Assembly: GCA_949358305.1 (NCBI GenBank)
Contig: OX442316.1
Location: forward strand, 2,728,001-2,792,000
Reading direction: 5' to 3'
DNA length: 64,000 nt
DNA from: Strigamia acuminata
Taxonomy: Eukaryota; Arthropoda; Chilopoda; Geophilomorpha; Linotaeniidae
Shown here: positions 20,924 through 29,660 of the stretch, piece after piece
Layout of the letters: each line of letters starts with the position of its first letter
Position numbering within the stretch: position 1 is the stretch's first letter
Program-made: the position numbers and the translations under genes
Notes under the pieces: generated by a model
Seen by the model: only the letters and a program-made list of their open reading frames with translations
The model's database searches: none
What the model was told of the DNA's origin: nothing

Positions 20924-23900
20924 ATGAATGAAGAGACCGTGGAGCTGAGAACAAGTAAAAGTGTATTGAAACAAAGCAGTATGCCGGAAACAGACACCGA
21001 CAAAGATGAAACTGCGCAAATTGACTCGACAGAGGGAGACGAAGACTGGATTGACGAAGACGAGACTGACGAAGACGAAACTGACCCCAGTTTGGAGACG
21101 ATAGTTTTAAACGCGAGCAGTGATGAACCAGCCGTACAATTACGTGCTGTGCAAGCTCTTAGAAACCTGTTATCCAGCGATAGAAATCCTCCAATAGACG
21201 ATTCAATTCAATCCGGAATACTACCGATTTTAGTTCATAGTTTAGAAAGCAACAAAAAGTAAAACAAATAAAATAAAATGCAGTGAAACATGCTTGTTAA
21301 ATTTAATTTCAATTTCAATTTTAGTAAATCCCTTCAATACGAAGCTGCGTGGGCATTGACAAATATTGCATCTGGCACGTCGCAACAGACGCAAGCGGTT
21401 GTAAATGCAGGTATTTCTAGTATAAAACGTGTTTTACCAACACATTTTGAATGATTTTGAATCCAATTCTCAATCTGTCTTAGGAGCGGTGCCACTATTC
21501 GTACAGCTTTTACATTCTCCGCACCAGAATGTCTGCGAGCAAGCCGTTTGGGCACTAGCAAACGTTATTGGAGATGGACCAGGGTTACGAGACTACGTTC
21601 TTTCTTTGGGTGTAGTTCAACCATTAGTAGCCTTCGTAAATGCCGAAATTCCCACTTCATTTCTACGCAACGTAGCGTGGGTCTTATCGAACTTGTGTCG
21701 CCACAATGATCCGAGTCTTCCTGCCCAAACTATAAAGGAGATTCTTCCCGCCTTGTGCGTACTAATTCATCATACCGATGTTACTGTAACTATGCTTCAA
21801 ACTGTAAATAAATTAACGCCTTTTGAAATTAACGATCTATTTTTATTTTTTTTGTCAGATTCTAGAAGACAATCTTTGGGCTTTGTCGTATTTGACCGAT
21901 GGAGGTAATGAGCAGATTCAAATGGTCATAGACTGTGGAGTCGTTCAGGACCTCGTACTACTTCTAAGTCACAAAAAAGTCAAAGTACAGGTATTTTGAA
22001 AAAAAAAACAATATGAAATTGGTTAAACTTTTTTAAAAACATTTTCAACGTTTTATTTCATCAGACAGCAGCACTTCAGGTCGTAGGAAATATTGTAACT
22101 GGCAGTGACGAACAGACCCAAGTTGTTTTAGATTGTAACGCACTTTCTCATTTTCCAGCCCTACTCACACATTCGGCGGATGGGATCAAGAAGGTGAACA
22201 CTTGAAATGAATTTAATTTAAAAAAAAATTGACTTTTATTGTTCTCTAGGAGTCTGTGAGGTTTTTGTCCAATATTACTGCGGGAAATCAGCAACAAGTG
22301 CAGACAGTTTTTGATGCGAATCTGATTCCTTTAATAATTTCTCATTTAGGAAGGGTGAGGTGGTGATGATTATAATTCGCGGTGCAATTAACATGTTTCA
22401 AATGTTTGCAGGGTGATTTGGAAACGCAAAAGGAAGCTGCTTTGGTCATCAGCAACCTGACAATGAGCGTTAACAAAAACCAGGTTGCACTTGTGGTACA
22501 GGAAGGAGTGGAACCGTCCTTCTGCAGTCTGTTGGTCTATAGGACCGTGAGACATTATCGATGTGATATAGGATCACATTTGAACTGTTTATTTCCTTTA
22601 TCTCGATGTATTTCACCATATTTGTTTATATTCCATATTGTTTATTCTTTTCGGATATTTATGTGTATTTATTACACTATAACATGAAGTATCATGCTGT
22701 CTTTAACCTTTTGTTAAGCTTTATGGAATTTCCAATTCCATAACGCCATTTCACGACACTAGGTGTCGTTACTGTATTCTTTTAAGCATCCAAGATGGCC
22801 ACGACCATGACACTGTGCCCACATCTTGTTTTCTCCAACAAATGGATTGCAAATTGCTAAGTATTATTAAATATTCCTTTTTATTGTTTTATACAATGTA
22901 TTTGGTTAATTCTCACGGCATATAAGTGCTTTGGCACGGCCGTTCGTCGTTTAATATCGTCTATCGTCACGTCGCAAGCGCGTACGTGAAGTGCGCCGCC
23001 ATTAGCTACCCAAACGTCGTTTTTCAGTCATTTTCTCGATATTTTCGAGCAGTTTTGGTTTTTCCTCTGCTACCAAACCTACACAGTCTCCTACACAACG
23101 TAACGGGGGTCATAAGGAACTTGTGTCGCCCCAAAAATCCAAGTCTTCCTGTCGGAACTATAAACGAGATTCTTCCCGCCTTGTGCGTGTTAATTCATCA
23201 TACTGATGTTAAAGTAACTATGCATCAAATTGTAAATAAATTAACGCTTTATGAAATTAACGATCTATTTTTTTTTGTCAGATTCTAAATGACACTGTTC
23301 GGGCTTTGTTGTATTTGACCGATGGAGGTAATGAGCAGATTCAAATGGTCATAGACTGTGGTGTCGTTGAGCACCTTGTACCACTCCTAAGTCATGAAAA
23401 AATCAATGTAAAGGTATTGGTTGCCTTTTTAAAAAATGCAAAATTGGTTAAGCTTTGCTAAATCTTTGTAACTTTTTATTCGACCAGGCGGCGGCACTTC
23501 AGGCATTAGGAAACATTGTGACTGGTAATGACGAACAGACGCAAGTTGTTTTAAATTGTAACGGGCTGTCTCATTTTCCAACCCTACTCACGGATCGGAA
23601 TTTTACAATCAATAGGGTGAACATTAAAATTGAATTCAATCAAAGAATAAATATATTTTTGTTGATTTTGCTAGAACTCTCTGCGGATTTTGGCGAGTAT
23701 TACTGCGCAAAATCAGCAACAAGTGCAGGCAGTTATTGCTGCAAATCTGATTCCTTTAATAATTCATCATTTAGGAAAGGTGAGAGGGACAGTGATTTCC
23801 ATCAGCGATGTAATTAATGTGTTTGAAATGTTGGCAGGGGAATTTCCAAACACAAGAGGAAGCCGCTTGGGTTATCCTCTTCGTAACACTTAATGGCAAC

Positions 23901-24333
23901 CAAAACCAGATTGCATATTTGGTAGAGGAAGAAGTGATACGGCCCTTCTGCAGACTACTCAACTGTAAACACGATGAGGTGATTCATGTTGTCTTGGACG
24001 GAATTATGAATATTCTCCGGAAGGCTGAACACCAGTTAAAAGCAATTTGTACAACGATCGAGAAATGTGGCGGCAAGTTGCGAAGTTATAAAGTGGCAAC
24101 TGAATGATTAAGATTACTTCGTTTTTAACAGGTTTGGACACAATAGAAGAACTGCAGAATCATCAGAACCACGACATATCTAGATTGTCGTACGATATAA
24201 TGGATCAATATTTCTCTGAAGAGGTGAGAACAATTTTTAAAATTTTGAAACCATAAAATTGATGTAATTTTTTTTTACAAATCGTTTCTAGACGGATGAG
24301 GATCCTGCTCCGATTCTGAACGCTACTGAATAA
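20924..24333 (+). pseudogene. Importin-alpha-like copy C, 13-exon chimera broken by a solo LTR
   Basis: Exons: 20924-21258, 21325-21410, 21484-21785, 21859-21990, 22065-22193, 22250-22354, a fusion exon 22412-22529 plus 23089-23213, then 23282-23413, 23488-23616, 23675-23779, 23838-24072, 24132-24223, 24292-24333. The fusion exon joins the ARM-8 region of one importin copy to the ARM-4 region of another, the same junction as in copy D. The two exon halves total 243 bp once the LTR and one target copy are ignored, so the copy was in frame before the insertion. As it stands, translation from exon 7 runs into the LTR and stops near 22685. The first half could still give a shortened ARM 1-7 protein. 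IBB basic half absent. Confidence 0.85.
22530..23083 (+). mobile_element. Solo LTR (554 bp) in importin copy C
   Basis: Starts TGTTGGTC, ends CCTACA, and is flanked by the 5-bp duplication CAGTC (22525-22529 and 23084-23088). Contains a TATA-like tataagtgc at about 22921. No internal element remains, which is typical of LTR-LTR recombination. It is unrelated to the three LTR families elsewhere in the window. Orientation is uncertain; family not identified. Confidence 0.85.
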
Positions 24334-24606
24334 GGGTTTCCGTTTAATCCGAGTGTAAGGATTCCAACCAACAGTTTCAAATTCTGATGTGCGCCTCATT
24401 TTGTAATGACACTGAAGAAATTTAAAGTTTTTTTTATAAACAACCGTGAACAATACAGCAAGAAAGTACATTTTTCTATTGAAAAGAAAAATAATAAACT
24501 AAAATAAATCTCTTTTGTTTGTATCCGTCAAATTCTTTCTTGTAATTTGTACATTCGCATTAAATTATGTACAAGATAAAAATAGCAAATTTGGAGTATA
24601 CAGTTA

Positions 24607-24638
<32 letters not shown>

Positions 24639-24676
24639 TTTAAAAAATACAAATTATGAAAGTAGAAACTAAAATT
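24334..24676. other. Importin C 3' flank joining to tRNA-Val unit
   Basis: Holds the importin 3' flank and then the block cttgtaatttgtacattcgc that precedes tRNA-Val here, at 3880 and at 38399. A short run of tatt repeats lies at 24605-24645. No gene. Confidence 0.6.
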
Positions 24677-24732
24677 TGTTTTCGCCCGGAATCGAACCGG
24701 AGACCTTACGCGTGTGAGGCGTACGTGATAAC
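24677..24732 (-). pseudogene. tRNA-Val copy split by copia-2
   Basis: Minus strand: the T arm, variable region and anticodon arm with CAC match the intact tRNA-Val at 38399-38471. Copia-2 interrupts it after ataac, and the D arm resumes at 28506-28521. The 5' acceptor strand (gttttcg) is also missing beyond 28521. It therefore lost function by two events, a small deletion and the insertion. Confidence 0.85.
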
Positions 24733-24968
24733 TGTTGTACATCTCAAAGGAACACACGTGTTAAAGGTTGAAAATTGACAAGTGAGTTTTATTTCTGAAC
24801 AGGGGGGTTAAATACAGTTTGTGGGGTCAAAACGAAATTCTCTCATTGGTTGTTTAGTTGGGGTCGCTGACAGTTCACGACCCTGCGCTTCTTCTCTCCC
24901 TTTGTCCACGAGGTCCTGTTCCTAATCCTTTAATGTCTGTAGCAATATTGGCGCCTGTCAATCTAACA
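24733..24968 (-). repeat. Copia-2 3' LTR
   Basis: 236 bp, apparently identical to 28270-28505. Confidence 0.95.
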
Positions 24969-25009
24969 AATCCCTCCTACAGGTCGTCAATGTTGCTCGA
25001 TGGAATACT

Positions 25010-27511
25010 TCATTCGTTCTTCTTTATTCCCAGTCCGACCATGTTTCTCTCCAATGGTGGTCCGGCTAGCGGTTTAGTCAGGAAATCCGCAAGCATGTTT
25101 TCTCCAGGAATGTGTTTTACATTAATTCGTCCGCCTTCAATTTCATCTTTGATCTGATGAATTCGCCGGTTGTGATATTTCGATCTTGCCTTTTGCGGCC
25201 CTCTCTGCAACAGTTGCGTCGCGTTCAGGCTGTCGCAGAACACTGTTGCCAATTTCTCTTGGATCCCCAAAATTGATGACAGTGGTCCCATACTTAACAG
25301 CTCAATTTCTTCGCGAATTTTTCCAATTATTAATTTTTCAAATTTGGCGCTGGATGCGGATACGAGGGCGTCATCTACGTAGACCCCCATCAGCATATAT
25401 TCCTCTCCTCTGCGCACAATAAACAGGCACGGGTCGTCTGGTGACTGTTCAAATTTGACTCCCTTCAAGACTTCCGTGAGCTTCTCGTACCAGCAGCGGC
25501 CTGATTGTTTAAGTCCGTATATACTCTTCAGAAGTTGGCATACCTGCTTCCCATCTCCCTCTGTGTATCCGGTTGGCTGTTCCATGAATATGGTTTCCTC
25601 GAGTTCGCCGTGTAGGTAAGCTGCTTTTACATCGTATTGATTTAGTGTCCCGCCCCGCTTTATTGCGTCATTAATTAGCATACGCATCGTTTCGATTCGG
25701 ATCACGGGCGCGAAGGTTGTGTCGTAATCTTGGCCCCATCGTTGCGTATAACCGGCGGCGACTAGTCTCGCCTTGAATCGTTGAGCCCCAGTGTTCGGAT
25801 TGGATTTTATTTTAAATACCCATTTGCATTTTACAGTTTTTCCTCCTGCGGGGAGTTTCGTAATTCTCCAGACCCGGTGGTGCTTCATAGATGCGATTTC
25901 TTCATCCGTGGCTTTCTTCCACTCCTCGGAATTCATTGACTTCATGGCCTCGTCGTACGTCGTGGGCTCAATAACTTCCGATCTATATGCTCTATGTTTT
26001 CTTTTTCGGCTGCTTCTGCGCGCGCCTTGCTGCACGAGTGTTTGCTCGTATTCGGCCCTTTGTTCGCGTAATTTTTCTGTATTTGCAGCGTTGGTGGTGC
26101 CCTTTGGTCGTCCGATTTTATTCGCTTGTGTATTGGCTGCATTTCCGCTTTGTGTCGGTTCGGTCTTGTCTCGAGTCGGTTCGTTTTCGTCTGGTGTCGA
26201 CTCCCTCTCGTCTTGTGTCGGCTCGCTCTCGTTTTGTGTGGGCTCGTTCTCGTTTCCATCTTGTTCGGGTCGTGTGATTTCATTTTCGTCTCGTGGTGCA
26301 TTCTCTGCCTCTGTATCAGTTTCTTGAAACTCAAATAGTACGTTGCAGTGTGTCGTTTCGGGTTGGGCTTCTCCGTGTAGCAGCGTCGCTCCCAACTCGT
26401 GTTCCAGGAATCTCACGTTTCTTTCTTCATTTATTTTCCTCGTGTTGGGGTTGTAGATTCGGTATGCTTTCCGATTTTGTGAGTAGCCCACGAATATTCC
26501 TTTCTGCGCCTTCGGTTCCAACTTCGTGCGGTTTGCATCTCGTATGAGTGTGTACACGACACATCCGTATCGCTTCAAATACTTCACGGTTGGTTTCCGC
26601 TTGTCCCAGATTTCCGATGGCGTCTTTCCGTGTGCCCTGGATGTGCACGAGTTTCGTATGTGTGCCGCCGTCGTGGCACACTCGGCCCAAAAGTTGAGTG
26701 GCAGCTGCGCGTCGCACAACATCATCCTTGTCATCTCGATAATTGTCCGGTTGTGGCGCTCCGCGACTCCGTTGCTGGCAGGTGAGAAAGGTGTGGTCAG
26801 CTGGTGGTCAATTCCGCGTTCCTTGAACCACGCGCTCAGGGTCCCGACGATGAACTCCCCTCCGTTGTCGCTTCGAATCTTTCTGAGTCGCCTTCCAGTT
26901 TGCCGCTCGCATCTCGTGATTAGATTTTTCAGTTCTTCTGACGTTTCATCCTTGGTTTTTAAAATTCCAATCAATGTTTTCCTGCTGTAGTCGTCCACCA
27001 CGGTGAGAATGAATCTTGCTTTTCCTAATGACTCGGGTTTGAGGGGCCCGATGAGGTCCACGTGCCACAAATCCATGACAGCGCTTGATTGTCGTGTGTT
27101 CACGGGCTTGTGTGGCTTGCGAGTTAATTTGCTTCTAATGCACGCGTCACATTTTGCCTTCTCGTTTCGATTTAATGTCAATCCACGTACCAGTTGGTCG
27201 TTCATCATCGTTCGCATCGTGTCGGGTGCCAGGTGGCCAAGTCGTTGGTGCCATGTCGTGTTTATTTCTTTCGTTTGTCGCGCGTTTCCGTTTTTCTCGA
27301 TTTTTAAATTTATGACGAAACTGTCTCCCTCTCGTAGTGCGGTTAGGATTTTGTCCCCTTCTGTTGACAGTATTGTTGCCTTTTTCTCTTCAAATAGGAC
27401 TTTCATCTTCTTGTCAACGATCTTGGGCACCGACAGTAAGTTTGAATCAAGTCTTGGCACGTGCAACACCCGCTCGAGTCGCAGCACGTCTTGGCTCGTC
27501 GTCGTTTTCAC
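25010..27511 (-). CDS. Copia-2 Pol, missing protease active site and RNase H core
   Basis: 833 codons. Begins within the end of the protease region (VLHVPRLDSNLLSV), then integrase (HQRLGH, CDACIRSK, DNGGEF), a Glu/Thr/Asn-rich linker (about residues 395-470), and RT with VYVDDALVS. After LSSILGIQ the frame jumps straight to RNase H C-terminal sequence (TVFCDSLNATQLL) and the DFLTKPL end. About 200 residues of connection and RNase H, including the YTDAD-type catalytic strand, are missing. The protease D[ST]GA motif and gag CCHC knuckle are also absent. Both deletions leave long open frames. Confidence 0.9.
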   Translation of the reverse strand: MKTTTSQDVLRLERVLHVPRLDSNLLSVPKIVDKKMKVLFEEKKATILSTEGDKILTALREGDSFVINLKIEKNGNARQTKEINTTWHQRLGHLAPDTMRTMMNDQLVRGLTLNRNEKAKCDACIRSKLTRKPHKPVNTRQSSAVMDLWHVDLIGPLKPESLGKARFILTVVDDYSRKTLIGILKTKDETSEELKNLITRCERQTGRRLRKIRSDNGGEFIVGTLSAWFKERGIDHQLTTPFSPASNGVAERHNRTIIEMTRMMLCDAQLPLNFWAECATTAAHIRNSCTSRAHGKTPSEIWDKRKPTVKYLKRYGCVVYTLIRDANRTKLEPKAQKGIFVGYSQNRKAYRIYNPNTRKINEERNVRFLEHELGATLLHGEAQPETTHCNVLFEFQETDTEAENAPRDENEITRPEQDGNENEPTQNESEPTQDERESTPDENEPTRDKTEPTQSGNAANTQANKIGRPKGTTNAANTEKLREQRAEYEQTLVQQGARRSSRKRKHRAYRSEVIEPTTYDEAMKSMNSEEWKKATDEEIASMKHHRVWRITKLPAGGKTVKCKWVFKIKSNPNTGAQRFKARLVAAGYTQRWGQDYDTTFAPVIRIETMRMLINDAIKRGGTLNQYDVKAAYLHGELEETIFMEQPTGYTEGDGKQVCQLLKSIYGLKQSGRCWYEKLTEVLKGVKFEQSPDDPCLFIVRRGEEYMLMGVYVDDALVSASSAKFEKLIIGKIREEIELLSMGPLSSILGIQEKLATVFCDSLNATQLLQRGPQKARSKYHNRRIHQIKDEIEGGRINVKHIPGENMLADFLTKPLAGPPLERNMVGLGIKKNE

Positions 27512-28110
27512 GCAGATATCCCCGATCCCGCTCGTTCTAATCGTCGTGCCTTCTTGTTTGTAAGCGTCTTGTTTGCTTTGATTGCCAATGCGGTGGGGTG
27601 GAATTCGTCTCTCAGTCCGTGAAGGGCATAAAATCTCACTTCCAGGTCAGTAATGTCCTTACCGAGTTGGGCGCTTTCCGTCTGGAGTGCTTCGATTCGG
27701 TTCAAATAGTGGTCGATGGTCTCCGTCTTGTCCATCTTGCAATGCGTTAATTGCATGTTGCATTCTAATTGAAGCTGCGTGTTGTCCGTCTGCATATTTT
27801 CCTTGATCTTCTCCCAAAGAATTTTTGCGTTTCGGGAAGCGCGGTACTTCAACACCTGGTCGCCCGTCAATGTGCCAATCATTATCTCGATCGCCTCGGC
27901 ATTCTTATCGTCCCACGTCTCCCATATTTTTTCTTTGGCCTCGAAGTCCTCGGCGTCGGCCACACCGTGTGGCGGTTCCGCTCCTGCGATGGCCGCTCGC
28001 CACAGCTTTTGTCCTCTCAGAATCGTTTCAATTCTCTCTGACCACAGGGTGTAGTTTGAGTCGTTCAGGAGTTCCACGTTCGAAACCACATGGAGTTTTG
28101 TGGTGGTCAT
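27508..28110 (-). CDS. Copia-2 Gag, C-terminally truncated
   Basis: 200 codons with the copia gag signature (LNDSNYTLWSERIETILRGQ; residues about 14-33) and the downstream helical region (ILWEKIKENMQ). It ends in RRLERAGSGISA, in a different frame from Pol and overlapping it by a few bases. The zinc-knuckle part is deleted. Confidence 0.85.
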   Translation of the reverse strand: MTTTKLHVVSNVELLNDSNYTLWSERIETILRGQKLWRAAIAGAEPPHGVADAEDFEAKEKIWETWDDKNAEAIEIMIGTLTGDQVLKYRASRNAKILWEKIKENMQTDNTQLQLECNMQLTHCKMDKTETIDHYLNRIEALQTESAQLGKDITDLEVRFYALHGLRDEFHPTALAIKANKTLTNKKARRLERAGSGISA

Positions 28111-28269
28111 CTTGTTGTATATTTTTTTTCTTTAACTTCACGTTTTTGGTTGATTTTTCAGCGACTTACGTCTTATCGCTCCCTCGTTTGAAAAAATTCA
28201 GCCGCTTCTCTCGTGACTTGTAATTGTATACTTTTTGTGTGTCTTAAACCATTGGCCTCTGCTACCATT

Positions 28270-28505
28270 TGTTGTACATCTCAAAGGAACACACGTGTTA
28301 AAGGTTGAAAATTGACAAGTGAGTTTTATTTCTGAACAGGGGGGTTAAATACAGTTTGTGGGGTCAAAACGAAATTCTCTCATTGGTTGTTTAGTTGGGG
28401 TCGCTGACAGTTCACGACCCTGCGCTTCTTCTCTCCCTTTGTCCACGAGGTCCTGTTCCTAATCCTTTAATGTCTGTAGCAATATTGGCGCCTGTCAATC
28501 TAACA
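28270..28505 (-). repeat. Copia-2 5' LTR
   Basis: 236 bp, partner of 24733-24968. Confidence 0.95.
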
Positions 28506-28534
28506 ATAACCGCTACACTACTGTCTATCCTACT

Positions 28535-28602
28535 AAAGACGATGATTCTTCAGAGTCAATAGAACTCTTACTGGAAGTTATTGGGAATTTGACGGTAATT
28601 GC
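28535..28602 (-). pseudogene. Fragment of the VWC/mucin gene exon 8
   Basis: The stretch with gatgattcttc, then agaactcttactggaagtta, matches 39818-39878 in the downstream VWC gene, with a short deletion. It follows the broken tRNA-Val copy here, whereas in the parent locus exon 8 lies about 1.4 kb beyond the tRNA. It shows the duplication unit once extended into the VWC gene. Confidence 0.75.
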
Positions 28603-29660
28603 GACGTTTTAACGACGTTTTGGGTAGCAATACGCGTCCGTCGAGTTAGCAACATATCGTTGACGACTTGGACAATTTTTGTCACATACTGTACACTGCT
28701 GGTCAAAATTATAAACTCACATTACCACCCACTCTAACCACACTACCTAGATTACAAAATTTAATTATCCATTTATTTTATTTTTTTTTAGACTGAAAAA
28801 ATTAGTAATAATAGGCAATACTGATCGCGGATTCGAATAATTGAGCAACCTATCCACGCAGCCACGGCGATCGGTATATACTTCTTGCCATAGTTTCTGC
28901 TTTTCCATTCATCGCCTTTAAAAAATATTTACCGACATATGCCACGTTCTATATCCAACTTGTAAATTATGTGGAATAAACAGAAAACATAGTATTAATT
29001 AATTTTTATTTTCATATTTTTATTTTTATTTTTAGACGCTGATCCGTCTATAGAAAAGCATCTGGGCAGCAGGGAAGCCTGAAACGCCCCTGATAATTAC
29101 ATTACATTACAGTGCAGTGCAACGTGTAACCCAGAGAGGACAAGCTGTAAATTTACAGAATTGCACCAAACGGACCAACTTGTTGACGTCACTTTGACTT
29201 TTGAGAGACTTTAATTTCCATTTTGTGTGAATTTTGCTTGTAAGTTTGTTTTTATAGCCGGAGCCATTCCGAACAGTCAGTAATCTTATATTGCATCGTG
29301 AATTTGAAAATAAAACAATTTAATCACGTTCAATGACATCACATCAAGTCACATTTTCATAATCGTAAGGGAAGAGTTATGTCAAAGAGTTAAAGTATAT
29401 TGGTCTAATACAACATTACGTAACAATCTTGAACAGAGGAATAACTTAACAATATACAGTATAATCCCTAACAACCCAATACTAGGCAATCGGTTACAAA
29501 CGTTTTCAGTAAAACGATGTCTTTTATTTTCTTTCGAATCCAGGGATTAAGCTCCAATGAACTAAGCCCAACAGTTAGAAGCTGAACACAGACCACAATA
29601 TCTGAATGACAGAAGACAGAAGATACTACAGTGTGTGTAATATATTTTCAGTATTCCGTT
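28603..29660. other. Spacer and importin D 5' flank
   Basis: Bases 28603-29090 have no recognised content. From 29095 the sequence matches the block before copy C (ttacagaattgcaccaaacg, then tgacgtca at 29184-29191), followed by the conserved importin 5' region (gagagactttaatttcc to the start codon). Confidence 0.6.

Larger units (their letters stand above)
24733..28505 (-). mobile_element. Ty1/copia retrotransposon (copia-2), internally deleted, identical LTRs
   Basis: 236-bp LTRs at 24733-24968 and 28270-28505, in which I see no difference, start TGTTGTAC and end TCTAACA. Target duplication ATAAC lies at 24728-24732 and 28506-28510, inside a tRNA-Val copy. The primer-binding site at 28257-28267 matches initiator tRNA-Met (tggtagcagag). 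A purine-rich tract abuts the 3' LTR at about 24969-24979. The internal region is only 3.3 kb, shorter than usual for copia. It is a young insertion of a defective, probably trans-mobilised element. Confidence 0.95.
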
